Positions 18,173 through 26,918 of a stretch of DNA of 64,000 nt are shown here, piece after piece. The notes under the pieces were generated by a model that worked only from the letters and a program-made list of their open reading frames with translations, ran no database searches and had not been told where the DNA came from. The translations under genes were made by a program, and so were the position numbers. Source of the DNA: Companilactobacillus versmoldensis DSM 14857 = KCTC 3814 (GTDB taxonomy: Bacteria > Bacillota > Bacilli > Lactobacillales > Lactobacillaceae); assembly GCF_001434295.1 (NCBI RefSeq), contig NZ_AZFA01000001.1:124001-188000 (forward strand), given 5' to 3'. Positions within the stretch are counted from its first letter, which is position 1. Each line of letters opens with the position of its first letter.

Positions 18173-19504
18173 ATGAAAAATTATGATATGATCGTGATTG
18201 GTGGCGGTCCTGCAGGATTAGCAGCTGCATATAAGGCCAAGAGTGCCGGGAAGTCAGTCGCTGTCTTTGAAAATGATCTTTGGGGTGGAACTTGTCCTAA
18301 TCGTGGGTGTGATCCCAAAAAAGTATTGTTGAGTGCTGTTGAAGCTCGCGATAGGACGCAACAGTTACAAGGTAAAGGTTTTTCTGAAGTTCCTTATGTA
18401 AATTGGTCCGAATTGGAACAGTTTAAAGAAACCTTCACTGATCCCGTTTCTGAAGGGAGTAAAAAGGGCTTGGATTCAGCTAAGATCGATACTTATCATG
18501 GTGAAGCAAAATTCATCTCTGAACATGAATTGATTTTTGATGGTGAAACGATCCAAGCAGCTAAATTTGTTTTAGCAACTGGACAACATCCATCCATCTT
18601 GAAAATCAGTGGTGCAAATAATCTTCTAACAAGTAATGAATTTTTATCATTGAAAAAAATGCCTAAGTCAATAACTTTTATTGGTGCGGGATATATTGCC
18701 TTTGAATTAGCCAATATTGCTAATGCTACTGGTGCTGAAGTTCATGTGGTCCATCATAACGATCATCCATTAAAGGCATTTGATGGTGATTTTGTTAATG
18801 ATATGGTCGAACAAATGAAGCAACGTGGGATTCAGTTCCACTTTAATGTTGATACTGAAAAAGTAACTAGAAAAGGTTCAGACTATCAAATCACCGGTTC
18901 AGATGATTTTTCATTAACCACCGGATTAGTCATTTGTGCTACTGGAAGGATTCCAAGTGTTGAAGGACTCGATTTAGATGCTGCTGATGTAAAAGTTACT
19001 AAGCATGGCGTTCAAGTCAACCAATTCTTACAAACAACTAATCCAGATATTTATGCAGTTGGGGATGTCGTCGATAAAAAACAACCAAAATTAACTCCTG
19101 TAGCTGGCTTTGAAGCGAATTACGCTATGGGTCACTTGTTGGGTAATGTAAGCGATCCAATCAGTTATCCAGCTATTCCAACTTTAGTTTATGGTTCCCC
19201 TAAGTTGGCTAAAGTTGGGGTCTCCATTCCTGAGGCTGAAGCTGCCCCTGATAAATATACGATCAGCGATCAGGATCTGACTGGTTGGTTTACCTATCAT
19301 CGGATCAATGAGCCGACTGCCAAAGCAAAAATCATCTTTGACAAGAATCATCAAATCGTCGGTGCCACTGTCCTGACAGAACAAGCAGATGAATTGATAA
19401 ATTTATTTACTCTGGCCATTGATAAGAAAATCGACCATGAACAAGTTGGACAATTGATTTTGGGTTATCCAACTGTGGCCAGTGATTTAGAATATTTGAT
19501 TTAA
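18173..19504 (+). CDS. Glutathione-reductase-like FAD/NAD(P) disulfide oxidoreductase
   Basis: A 443-residue class I pyridine-nucleotide-disulfide oxidoreductase. It has an N-terminal FAD motif (DMIVIGGGPAGLAAAYKA), the redox-active pair in GGTCPNRGCDPKK (CxxxxC), an NAD(P)-binding GAGYIAFELANIA, the second FAD motif YAVGDV and a dimerisation domain. ATG 18173 is chosen because GAGGAGG lies just upstream; the frame is open 69 bases further but without a site. Glutathione reductases end with a catalytic HPT motif; here the equivalent reads GYPTVASDLEY, so the His is Tyr. The substrate may therefore not be glutathione. Confidence 0.8.
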   Translation: MKNYDMIVIGGGPAGLAAAYKAKSAGKSVAVFENDLWGGTCPNRGCDPKKVLLSAVEARDRTQQLQGKGFSEVPYVNWSELEQFKETFTDPVSEGSKKGLDSAKIDTYHGEAKFISEHELIFDGETIQAAKFVLATGQHPSILKISGANNLLTSNEFLSLKKMPKSITFIGAGYIAFELANIANATGAEVHVVHHNDHPLKAFDGDFVNDMVEQMKQRGIQFHFNVDTEKVTRKGSDYQITGSDDFSLTTGLVICATGRIPSVEGLDLDAADVKVTKHGVQVNQFLQTTNPDIYAVGDVVDKKQPKLTPVAGFEANYAMGHLLGNVSDPISYPAIPTLVYGSPKLAKVGVSIPEAEAAPDKYTISDQDLTGWFTYHRINEPTAKAKIIFDKNHQIVGATVLTEQADELINLFTLAIDKKIDHEQVGQLILGYPTVASDLEYLI

Positions 19505-19524
19505 ATGAATAATTTATAAGAAAG

Positions 19525-19554
19525 CGTAAATTCAGCATATGAATTTGCGTTTTT
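19525..19554 (+). terminator. Terminator after the flavoprotein gene
   Basis: A 10-bp stem (19525-19534 with 19540-19549, one wobble) is followed by a T-run. Confidence 0.75.
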
Positions 19555-19677
19555 GTTATACTGAATATTGATAAATGAAAAATCCTCTGAAATCAAACTT
19601 AATATTTAACTTTTAAAAATTAATGTTTTATTATTACAGAGAATTTAGAATATTGATTAGAAAATGTGAAGGACGCT

Positions 19678-20340
19678 ATGAAAAAATTTTTTTCGATCAC
19701 TGGAATTGTTTTATTGTTCGTAGTGGCTCTGGGACTGATCTTTAATGAACCGTTAAAGGAATTTGCCGTGAGCCACATGTCTGACAGGTTTTTAACTTCG
19801 TTAACTGCAGACAAGGTTAAAAAGAATGAAAAGAAAAAAGCTAATTATGATTTCAAAAAAGTTAAACCCATCAGTGCCAGTCAAGTAGCAAAGGCTTCCG
19901 TCAATAACAGTGCGGTAGCTATCGGTAAGATGTCAGTCCCATCGGTTGATTTATATTTACCGATTGTTAAGGGTCTCAGTAATGATGCCTTATCAACTGG
20001 TGGTGGTACTATGAAGGCCAATGAAAAAATGGGTAAAGGTAACTACGCATTGGCTGGACACTATATGACTAATAAAGGTGTACTGTTTTCACCATTGGAG
20101 AACGTCCAACTTGGCGACAAGGCCTATATTACCAATATGAGACATGTTTATACTTATAAGGTCTACTTTAAGAAGGTGGTTCCTCCAACAGCCGTTTATC
20201 TGATCGATGATTCACCAGGTAAGAAATTACTAACGCTGATCACCTGTGCAGATGGTGGTACTAACCGTTGGGCCATCCAAGGTTCACTGGTCAAGACCCA
20301 AAAAGCTACTCATAAATCTCTAGCAGTATTTACAAAATAA
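19678..20340 (+). CDS. srtA: Class A sortase
   Basis: Sortase A cleaves LPXTG-type signals and links surface proteins to peptidoglycan. The 220-residue protein has one N-terminal membrane anchor (FFSITGIVLLFVVALGLIF), then the catalytic His in LAGHYM, Cys in TLITCADGG and Arg in TNRWAIQG. ATG 19678 is chosen because GAAGGA lies 4 bases upstream; GTG 19666 is the alternative. No LPXTG substrate is encoded in this window, so its targets lie elsewhere. It sits alone between two terminators. Confidence 0.93.
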   Translation: MKKFFSITGIVLLFVVALGLIFNEPLKEFAVSHMSDRFLTSLTADKVKKNEKKKANYDFKKVKPISASQVAKASVNNSAVAIGKMSVPSVDLYLPIVKGLSNDALSTGGGTMKANEKMGKGNYALAGHYMTNKGVLFSPLENVQLGDKAYITNMRHVYTYKVYFKKVVPPTAVYLIDDSPGKKLLTLITCADGGTNRWAIQGSLVKTQKATHKSLAVFTK

Positions 20341-20360
20341 GCTTACGAGCTTATTTTTTT
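20336..20360 (+). terminator. Terminator after sortase gene
   Basis: AAATAAGCT / AGCTTATTT with a TACG tetraloop runs into a T-run and overlaps the sortase stop codon. Confidence 0.85.
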
Positions 20361-20371
20361 GCTCCGAAAAT

Positions 20372-20380
20372 TGTTATAAT
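20372..20380 (+). promoter_or_regulatory. recJ extended -10 promoter
   Basis: TGTTATAAT lies 23 bases before the TTG start. It shares a 20-base block with the lepA promoter region with one mismatch, including the early transcribed part GTTTGGTTA. Confidence 0.65.
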
Positions 20381-20402
20381 AGTTTGGTTAGTAGGTGATG
20401 TA

Positions 20403-22712
20403 TTGGTATCAATAAAATGGACAAAACGTGCAAGTCCTAGCGCAACAGAGATTTCTACCTTTGCACAAGATAATAAAGTATCAAATGTTCTTGCAGAATT
20501 ATTGCTTGAACGAGGTTTTACCAATCAAAATGACGTGGCAGATTTTTTACATCCTGACGTCGCTGGCTTACAAGATCCGTTCGCACTCCATGATATGGAC
20601 AAAGCCCTCGAAACATTGGATGATGTTATTCAACATGAAGGTAAAATTGTTATTTATGGTGATTATGATGCCGATGGAGTCACTAGTGCATCGATCATGC
20701 GTTTAACTTTGAAAAAATTAGGAGCAGATCCTAAAGTATTCATTCCTAACCGTTTTAAGGACGGTTATGGACCAAATATGGATGAGTACAAGAAACTAGT
20801 CGCAGATAAAATAGACTTGCTGATAACCGTCGATAATGGTGTCAGTGGTAAAGAACAAGTTAAGTATTTAAAAGATAATGATGTTAAAGTAATAATCACT
20901 GATCATCATGATTTGCCAGATGAACTACCAGAGGCTGATGCAGTGGTTCATCCAAGAATTCCTGGTGCGGAATATCCATGTCCCTATCTGTCTGGCGCAG
21001 GAGTAGCTTTCAAATTTGCTGATGCCTTGCTAGGTGACGATGCTTTACAATTTGCTGATTTAGCAGCGATCGGAACAGTTGCTGATTCTGTTGCTTTGAA
21101 AGGTGAAAATCGTGTCATTGTTTCTGAAGGTCTGAAACGTATGCATGAGAATAATCACATTGGCTTGACCGCTTTAGCCAAGAAATGCAAATTGGAATTG
21201 AACAAGGTTTCTTCAATCGATATCGGTTTCAAATTAGCACCACGTCTGAATGCTATTGGTCGTCTGGATGATGCAACTTCAGCGATGGAGTTATTAACAA
21301 CCAGTGACCAAACTCTCGCTGACGACATCGTTTCAGAAACGGAAGAAATCAATAACAAGCGTCGTTCACTTGTTGCAGAAGCATTTGATCAAGCACAGGA
21401 ACAAATTGAACAACAAAAAGATAATGGGGTTTTAGTATTAACTTCAAACGACTGGCATCAAGGTATTTTGGGAATAGTTGCTAGTAGAGTCGTTGACCAA
21501 GAGCATAAACCTGCCATGGTCTTACAATATGATAAAGATCAAGGAATCTACAAAGGCTCTGGAAGAAGTCCTGAAGGCTTTAATCTGTTTGAAGCATTAA
21601 ATGCTCATCATGAATTATTTGCTGCCTTTGGTGGCCATGCTCAAGCTTGTGGATTTTCAATTGAGGAACCTCAACTTAATCAACTGATCACTGAGGTTCA
21701 AGCTGAGCCCGCTAAGCAGGCTTTTGATCCTCATTCACCAGTTGAAAAGAAATTTGATCTTTCATTGGACATTAAGCAGTTGAATTTTGAATTGATAGAT
21801 GAGATTGGCAAATTAGCACCGTTTGGGGTGGGGAACGAGCAACCTGTGATCCAGTTCAAAAACGTTCACCTTAATCAAAAGCAATCTGTCGGCAAAGATA
21901 ACAGTCACCTCAAGGCAATGATTGCTGACGCGACCAACCAAGTTTCCTCGATAGGATTTGGCTTATATCAAAAAGCAATCGATTGTTCAGATGAATTACT
22001 GAATGTTTATGGTCAAGCTGACGTCAACGTTTGGGCCGGTCGCAAGAACCTGCAAGTCATGATCTTCGATTTTGAAGTTGCACCGGCTGGCAAGGTGATT
22101 GATTCGTTGGAAAAAATATATTTTGATTATCGTCAAAAGAACTTGTCAAAACAATTGATGAATAAATTTGATAAAATCGTTTGTTTTAATCCAGCGTATT
22201 ATGAGATGTTAAAGCGTCATGATTTGTCAGCTGAAGTTATCATGGCTGACGAAAATTGCGATGGTAAAAATATTTTGATTTACGATCGACCACATAAATT
22301 GGAATTATTTGAACAATTTTTGAATCAACAAAATCCAGCACACGTGGCAATTTATTTTCACACAACCTTGACGAGTCGCTATTTGACGCCTGATTTAAAA
22401 CACATGAAGACGTTATTAAAGTATCTTTATTCTCATGAAAATATTCGCCCAGAGGATATGACCAAGGTTGCTCAATACTTGCAAATTGATAAAAATAACA
22501 TTGATTTCTATTTAAAAGTGTTTTTTGAGTTAAATTTTGTTAAAATGGTAAATGGTTTTGTTAAAAGAGCCGAAGTATCAAAACAACGCGAATTAATCGA
22601 ATCTCCAACCTATATGAAACGATTACAACGCAATGATGTTGAAAAAATACTAATTGAGTCTGATTTTGATAATTTGTTGAGCTGGATCAGCGAGCATAAA
22701 CGTCAAGTTTAG
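20403..22712 (+). CDS. recJ: Single-stranded-DNA-specific exonuclease RecJ
   Basis: RecJ is a 5'-3' single-strand exonuclease in recombination and repair. The 769-residue product contains the DHH-family motifs [25 protein letters not shown] and [10 protein letters not shown], then SGAGVAFK and the DHHA1-type motif [12 protein letters not shown]. An OB-fold follows, plus a ~200-residue C-terminal region typical of the longer Bacillota RecJ. The start is TTG 20403 behind AGGTGATG. It sits 19 bases before apt and is probably co-transcribed with it, an order seen in many lactobacilli. Confidence 0.95.
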   Translation: MVSIKWTKRASPSATEISTFAQDNKVSNVLAELLLERGFTNQNDVADFLHPDVAGLQDPFALHDMDKALETLDDVIQHEGKIVIYGDYDADGVTSASIMRLTLKKLGADPKVFIPNRFKDGYGPNMDEYKKLVADKIDLLITVDNGVSGKEQVKYLKDNDVKVIITDHHDLPDELPEADAVVHPRIPGAEYPCPYLSGAGVAFKFADALLGDDALQFADLAAIGTVADSVALKGENRVIVSEGLKRMHENNHIGLTALAKKCKLELNKVSSIDIGFKLAPRLNAIGRLDDATSAMELLTTSDQTLADDIVSETEEINNKRRSLVAEAFDQAQEQIEQQKDNGVLVLTSNDWHQGILGIVASRVVDQEHKPAMVLQYDKDQGIYKGSGRSPEGFNLFEALNAHHELFAAFGGHAQACGFSIEEPQLNQLITEVQAEPAKQAFDPHSPVEKKFDLSLDIKQLNFELIDEIGKLAPFGVGNEQPVIQFKNVHLNQKQSVGKDNSHLKAMIADATNQVSSIGFGLYQKAIDCSDELLNVYGQADVNVWAGRKNLQVMIFDFEVAPAGKVIDSLEKIYFDYRQKNLSKQLMNKFDKIVCFNPAYYEMLKRHDLSAEVIMADENCDGKNILIYDRPHKLELFEQFLNQQNPAHVAIYFHTTLTSRYLTPDLKHMKTLLKYLYSHENIRPEDMTKVAQYLQIDKNNIDFYLKVFFELNFVKMVNGFVKRAEVSKQRELIESPTYMKRLQRNDVEKILIESDFDNLLSWISEHKRQV

Positions 22713-22731
22713 ATTGAATGGAGAATGTAAG

Positions 22732-23250
22732 ATGGATATTGATTTTAAGAAATATGTTGCCGATGTTCCGGATTTTCCAGAACCTGGTGTACTATTTCGA
22801 GACATTTCACCACTGATGTTGGATGGTAAAGCGTATGGTGCTGCCACTGACGAAATTGTTGATTACGCAAAGAGTCGTGGGGCAGAAATGATTGCTGGAC
22901 CAGAAGCACGTGGATTCATCGTGGGATGTCCTGTAGCTTACAAATTAGGAGTTGGTTTCGCACCAGCCCGTAAGAAAGGTAAGTTACCTAGAGAAACTGT
23001 TTCTGTCAGCTATGAATTAGAATATGGTCAAGCTTCATTATGGATGCAAAAAGATGCCGTTAAACCTGGCCAAAAGGTTCTAGTTGTAGACGATTTGATG
23101 GCAACTGGTGGTACATTAGCTGCTACGATCAAACTAGTTGAAAAATTAGGCGGTATCGTCGTAGGGACTGCTTTTCTAATCGAACTGAAAGATTTACATG
23201 GTCGTGATAAAATAAAAGGTTACGACATGTTTACATTGATGCAGTATTAA
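22732..23250 (+). CDS. apt: Adenine phosphoribosyltransferase
   Basis: Apt salvages adenine to AMP using PRPP. The 172-residue protein has the family motifs [23 protein letters not shown] and the PRPP-binding loop [17 protein letters not shown] 22732 gives the canonical start MDIDFKKYV, with GGAG eight bases upstream; an earlier in-frame TTG is less likely. It follows recJ directly. tRNA-Ser lies 32 bases downstream. Confidence 0.96.
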   Translation: MDIDFKKYVADVPDFPEPGVLFRDISPLMLDGKAYGAATDEIVDYAKSRGAEMIAGPEARGFIVGCPVAYKLGVGFAPARKKGKLPRETVSVSYELEYGQASLWMQKDAVKPGQKVLVVDDLMATGGTLAATIKLVEKLGGIVVGTAFLIELKDLHGRDKIKGYDMFTLMQY

Positions 23251-23282
23251 GATTAAAATGGGATAGTAATATCCTTTATTAT

Positions 23283-23370
23283 GGAGAGTTGGCAGAGTGG
23301 TAATGCACCGGACTCGAAATCCGGCGAACCGGTTAATACCGGCGCGCAGGTTCAAATCCTGTACTCTCCT
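23283..23370 (+). tRNA. tRNA-Ser(CGA)
   Basis: An 88-base type II tRNA. The acceptor stem is GGAGAGT / ACTCTCC, and the anticodon stem CCGGA / TCCGG encloses the loop CTCGAAA, giving anticodon CGA (codon UCG). A long variable arm (GAACCGG...CCGG region) and a T-arm with GGTTCAAATCC are present. The discriminator base is T and CCA is not encoded, so CCA must be added after transcription. Confidence 0.96.
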
Positions 23371-23385
23371 TAAATAGCGTTATTT

Positions 23386-23412
23386 AGAGTTCCCTTTTGG
23401 GAACTCTTTTTT
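23386..23412 (+). terminator. Terminator after tRNA-Ser
   Basis: A perfect 9-bp stem, AGAGTTCCC / GGGAACTCT, with a TTTT loop and a T-run. Confidence 0.92.
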
Positions 23413-23539
23413 ATCGTAAAAAAATAAAATGAAACCGTTTAAATTCATTCAAATATGAAATGAGAATGTTCAATAAATCCTTTTATATCAACTTATAACA
23501 TGATATATTTTAACTGCAAAAAGAGAGGAGATGTTTTCT

Positions 23540-23929
23540 ATGTTCAAGAGTTTAATAGTTTCAAGTTTGACATTACTTTTATCAGTTGGTTCACTCGCTA
23601 TTGTTAGCAATGTAAAGGCTTCGGAAGCTAATGATATAGAGACAACTGCCTCAACAGAGAAAGTTGATCCATGGACTAATACTGATATTCAGGCTGTGGT
23701 AAAAGTTTCCAATGAGAAGGGTGCTCATCTGTACACATCAGATGGGAAAGTGATCCATAATCGTCGGTTAGCACCATGGACTAGTTGGTATACAGATATT
23801 GCTCGGGTAGCTAGCAATAAAGACAATATCAGTAATCCGGTACATAAAGGTACCTACTATCGAGTATCCACGAATGAATATGTTCGGGGGATAGATTTAG
23901 TTACACCCACATATAATCAATTGAGATAA
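23540..23929 (+). CDS. Small secreted SLAP-like protein
   Basis: A 129-residue exported protein. The signal peptide is MFKSLIVSSLTLLLSVGSLA with cleavage after VKA. After a short Glu/Thr linker, residues ~55-125 (KVSNEKGAHLYTSDGKVI ... GTYYRVSTNEYVRGIDLV) match the pattern of a single SLAP cell-wall-binding module: short beta-strands, GKxYYRVxxNEYV. ATG 23540 is chosen because the GAGAGGAG site ends 9 bases upstream; ATG 23531 abuts it. A one-module protein may be a wall-binding fragment or a soluble effector. It is convergent with the next gene across a shared terminator. Confidence 0.7.
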   Translation: MFKSLIVSSLTLLLSVGSLAIVSNVKASEANDIETTASTEKVDPWTNTDIQAVVKVSNEKGAHLYTSDGKVIHNRRLAPWTSWYTDIARVASNKDNISNPVHKGTYYRVSTNEYVRGIDLVTPTYNQLR

Positions 23930-23949
23930 AAAATATTCAATTGTAAAGT

Positions 23950-23996
23950 AAAAGCTGACTGATCACATTGTGTTCAGTCAGCTTTTGCTTTTTTTT
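23950..23996. terminator. Terminator between convergent genes
   Basis: A perfect 13-bp stem (23950-23962 with 23974-23986) is followed by GC and a run of eight T on the plus strand. The A-rich left flank gives it weaker activity for the minus-strand gene ending at 24002. Confidence 0.9.
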
Positions 23997-24001
23997 AAGT
24001 T

Positions 24002-24772
24002 CTATTTCAATTCAAGGTTGATGTCATAGTCGTGTGAATAATCTTCGTCGTCCTCGTCGTCGGTCTCGTAACTGGCATCGAACTGTAAGCGAATTTTTGT
24101 CAAATCAGAAATGCTGGTTAATTTATCTATCGGGAAGAATAGATCTCCTTGCTTGTGGACACCTTTACCGATATCGCCATCCAAATCATTTTTGAAGCCT
24201 TTGATAAAGAAAAATGCGCCATCGCTTTGTTGTCCATCATTAGTGATCAGAGTTCCTTGTTCAGGATAAGTACTGATGTCACGATAAGCAGAAATATCCA
24301 TATTGATGATTACCATTCCCTGGGCTTTAGCCTTGGAAGTATCGTCATATTCATATGGTTCAATTTTGAAAACTTTAACAGAGTTGATTTTCATTGATGC
24401 ATTTTGCCATGAAGAATCAGTAAGTGTTACTGGAAATTCTTTATAATCAATCACACCAACTTTTTTATCATCGATATTTAATGAATTGCCATTAAAAGAG
24501 GATTTTGGTTTTTCTGTGATTTCACTGGTTTTTTTAGCGGAATCTTCAATTTTGATTTTTTTATTTTTAGGTGCCTCTGACGAATTATCAGAGTTCTTTA
24601 CTGAATTGTTGACATCTTTTGGTACATTCATAGAGGTCTTATTCTCTGTTGTTGTTTGAGCATTATTAAAGGGAGTTATCAATCCCTTAAGCATACCTAA
24701 TGTAGCTACTAGTAATATAAATGAGGCTACCCAAAATAGCCAAACTTTGTAAAATGGTTTCTGTGATTTCAT
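24002..24772 (-). CDS. Membrane-anchored protein with DUF4352-like domain
   Basis: A 256-residue protein with a single N-terminal transmembrane segment (VWLFWVASFILLVATLGMLK), a Ser/Thr/Asn/Lys-rich stalk (about 35-95), and an extracellular beta-rich domain (about 105-245). The domain has the pattern of the DUF4352 / telomere-repeat-factor-like immunoglobulin fold seen in many Gram-positive membrane proteins (ALSNVKVFKIEPYE-type start, GxxxxP...). The C-terminus contains an acidic run (DDEDDEDY). AAAGGA precedes the start. It is divergent from the HrgC-like gene at 24950 across a 177-base intergenic region. The function is unknown. Confidence 0.6.
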   Translation of the reverse strand: MKSQKPFYKVWLFWVASFILLVATLGMLKGLITPFNNAQTTTENKTSMNVPKDVNNSVKNSDNSSEAPKNKKIKIEDSAKKTSEITEKPKSSFNGNSLNIDDKKVGVIDYKEFPVTLTDSSWQNASMKINSVKVFKIEPYEYDDTSKAKAQGMVIINMDISAYRDISTYPEQGTLITNDGQQSDGAFFFIKGFKNDLDGDIGKGVHKQGDLFFPIDKLTSISDLTKIRLQFDASYETDDEDDEDYSHDYDINLELK

Positions 24773-24897
24773 GCTTGATCCTTTAGATTTATTTTTTTGT
24801 TTAACTTAAAGCAAACTATAAGTATGATTGAAAATAAGTCTAAAAGCAACCCAATATGAAATTTACAATGCAAAAACGTTTACAGCAGAAAAAGATG

Positions 24898-24926
24898 TTT
24901 AAAGTTAACTTTAAATACAGTATAAT
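24898..24926 (+). promoter_or_regulatory. Promoter with 18-bp palindromic operator candidate
   Basis: TTTAAAGTTAACTTTAAA (24898-24915) is a perfect 18-bp palindrome ending five bases before a consensus -10, TATAAT (24921-24926). The palindrome covers where the -35 should be. A dimeric regulator binding here would control the gene at 24950 and perhaps the divergent gene at 24772. Confidence 0.55.
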
Positions 24927-24949
24927 TTTACCTCTTAGGGGGTGAGATA

Positions 24950-25270
24950 ATGAACGTTAATTTGCAACATAAACTGACTAAAGAAGTCAGACAGGCCAAG
25001 GTTGGTTATTCATGGACAACATTATTTTTTTGCTTTTTCCCAGCCTTGTTTAGGGGAGATTGGAAGTGGGCTCTGATCATTGGTTTGAGTGCCATGTTTA
25101 CTAATGCACTAACTATGGCTTTTACAGTTGTTGGACTTGGATTTTTGGTAACACTAGTATTTTCGTTTATTTATAACAAAATCTATATAAATGATTTGTT
25201 GAAAAACGATTTTAGGCCAACTGATCAAAATTCGATGAATATTTTGAAAAATGAAGGATTTGAGTTTTAA
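24950..25270 (+). CDS. Small HrgC/DUF2628-like membrane protein
   Basis: A 106-residue protein with a cytoplasmic N-terminus, the motif GYSWTTLFFCFFPALFRGDWKW, two to three hydrophobic segments (ALIIGLSAMFTNALTMAF; VVGLGFLVTLVFSFIYN) and a short polar C-terminus. The SWTTLFFGFFPALFRGDW-type motif is shared by HrgC and DUF2628 proteins, whose biochemical role is unknown. GGGGGTGAG precedes ATG 24950. A palindrome overlaps its promoter and a terminator follows, so it is a single-gene unit. Confidence 0.65.
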   Translation: MNVNLQHKLTKEVRQAKVGYSWTTLFFCFFPALFRGDWKWALIIGLSAMFTNALTMAFTVVGLGFLVTLVFSFIYNKIYINDLLKNDFRPTDQNSMNILKNEGFEF

Positions 25271-25276
25271 TATTCT

Positions 25277-25302
25277 GTCGAGTCTGTGACTCGGCTTTTT
25301 TA
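25277..25302 (+). terminator. Terminator after HrgC-like gene
   Basis: An 8-bp stem, GTCGAGTC / GACTCGGC (one wobble), with a TGT loop and a T-run. Confidence 0.85.
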
Positions 25303-25306
25303 TTGC

Positions 25307-25343
25307 AAAAAAAGAGTAAACCTACATTAAATGTGGTTTACTC
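25307..25343 (-). terminator. Terminator of the zinc-ribbon gene
   Basis: GAGTAAACC and GGTTTACTC pair (25314-25322 with 25335-25343), with an inner ACAT/ATGT stem and one bulge. The A7 run at 25307-25313 is the U-tract on the minus strand. Confidence 0.8.
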
Positions 25344-25365
25344 GATTGATTTTTGTTGTTTCAAA

Positions 25366-25737
25366 TCAGACTGCTAATATATAACTCCAAGGGCCGATGA
25401 CTATTTCGATCCCAAAACAAGCAGATGCAGTTATCCAAAGGGCCATTCCATAATTTTTATATGGGGCACATTTCCTATAAACTAACAATCCTAGGACAAA
25501 GGCAGCAATCTCCAGTAGACCGATTGTCGTGACTATCGCCAGACCAACACACACCCAACCAATTATCAGCATATTTTTTGCTGTGGCTTCATCATATGGT
25601 TGGTGGTTGAAAAATTGATTTGCTTGATTGTTCAAACTGTTGGGTGTATTTACTTGTCGTGCGCCACAATAAGGACAAAATTGAATATTTCCACCGATAT
25701 TTTTTCCGCACTTATAACAGTATCTCGTTTCTTGCAT
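25366..25737 (-). CDS. Zinc-ribbon membrane protein
   Basis: A 123-residue protein. Residues 1-27 form a zinc ribbon (CYKCGK ... FCPYCGARQ, four Cys). A Asn/Gln-rich linker follows, then two or three transmembrane segments (MLIIGWVCVGLAIVTTIGLL; EIAAFVLGLLVYRKC; MALWITASACFGIEIVIG). Cytoplasmic zinc ribbon plus membrane domain is a common layout in Gram-positive envelope proteins of unknown function. GGGGGA lies before the start. Its neighbours (DUF4352-like, HrgC-like, TM2) are of the same general type. Confidence 0.75.
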   Translation of the reverse strand: MQETRYCYKCGKNIGGNIQFCPYCGARQVNTPNSLNNQANQFFNHQPYDEATAKNMLIIGWVCVGLAIVTTIGLLEIAAFVLGLLVYRKCAPYKNYGMALWITASACFGIEIVIGPWSYILAV

Positions 25738-25864
25738 AATTTCCCCCTAAACATTCACTATTAATTATATCAAATTGCAAATGCTAGTTTTTTATGAAAA
25801 TGCTTTCCATGAAGTATGTTACAGTTGGTGAAGGAATGAGAATAAAATAATTCGGAGGGTAATT

Positions 25865-26812
25865 ATGAAAGCTGTTGTCGTACATGAAGCTGGGGGTCCG
25901 GAAAAATTACAAATTGAAGAGCGTCCAATTCCCCAAGCCACTAAGAATGCATCTGTTATGAAAATACACGCTTTTGGTGTCCATCGTTATGAAGTCTTAA
26001 CTAGACAGGGGGGATCTCCTTCAGTCAAATTTCCTCGAGTAATTGGGATCGAAGCTGTTGGGGAGCTGTATGAACCTTCATCAAACAGCAAGCTGACCAA
26101 AGGCCAGAAGATATTCACGATTGCTGGCGGCTTTGGGCGTGCCTTTGACGGAAGTTATCAAGAGTATGCTTTGGTCCCAGATGAACAAGTCTACACAGTT
26201 GATTTTGACGGTCCTTGGGATAAATTAGCCAATTATCCAGAAACTTTCTATACGGCTTTTGGGGCGTTAAAGACGGTCAAAGCGCAAGCTGGTGAATCAT
26301 TACTGGTTCGTGGAGGGACAACCGGTGTCGGTATGGCTGCTATCGTCTTAGCTAAAGCTATGGGGATGAAAGTAACCGCCACCTCTCGAAGAACAGAAAG
26401 ATTACAATTATTGTTGAACTTAGGTGCAGATCATGCCATTTTGGATACCAATGGAAAAATTGAAACTAAGAATAACTTTGATAAAGTTGTCGATATGATA
26501 GGCGCAGTTTCCATTCAAGACACTCTATCACATCTAAAACGTGGGGGATTTTACACCTTAGTTGGAATGCTATCCGGACAGTGGCTCTGGAATGATTTTG
26601 ATCCTTATGAAAATATTGGGGAAAAATATATTTCTGCTTTCGATGGTGATGTGCGTCAAAATTGGTTAGATGAGATGTTTACTATGATCAACCAAAATCA
26701 TCTGGAGATACCGATCTCAAAAGTATTCAAGTTTGATGATATCCAACAAGCTCAGGAATACGTCATGAAACGTGATCGCCCGATTGGCCAAGTGATTGTC
26801 ACAATTGACTGA
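25865..26812 (+). CDS. Quinone-oxidoreductase-like MDR protein
   Basis: A 315-residue zinc-independent medium-chain dehydrogenase/reductase. It has the N-terminal GroES-like fold (MKAVVVHEAGGPEKLQIEE, FPRVIGIEAVGEL) and a Rossmann domain with VRGGTTGVGMAAIVLAKAMG, the NADPH-binding motif of the quinone-oxidoreductase subfamily. The catalytic zinc ligands of alcohol dehydrogenases are absent. It probably reduces enones or quinones using NADPH. The substrate is not known. CGGAGGG precedes ATG 25865. No operon partner is evident. Confidence 0.85.
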   Translation: MKAVVVHEAGGPEKLQIEERPIPQATKNASVMKIHAFGVHRYEVLTRQGGSPSVKFPRVIGIEAVGELYEPSSNSKLTKGQKIFTIAGGFGRAFDGSYQEYALVPDEQVYTVDFDGPWDKLANYPETFYTAFGALKTVKAQAGESLLVRGGTTGVGMAAIVLAKAMGMKVTATSRRTERLQLLLNLGADHAILDTNGKIETKNNFDKVVDMIGAVSIQDTLSHLKRGGFYTLVGMLSGQWLWNDFDPYENIGEKYISAFDGDVRQNWLDEMFTMINQNHLEIPISKVFKFDDIQQAQEYVMKRDRPIGQVIVTID

Positions 26813-26918
26813 TTTTTAAAAAATGATAAAGATTTTCAGAAATATTAAAAAAATAATATTTTGAACACCTAACTTCATGTATACTTGTAAAGTCAATATA
26901 TATGGGGGGAAGAGTATT

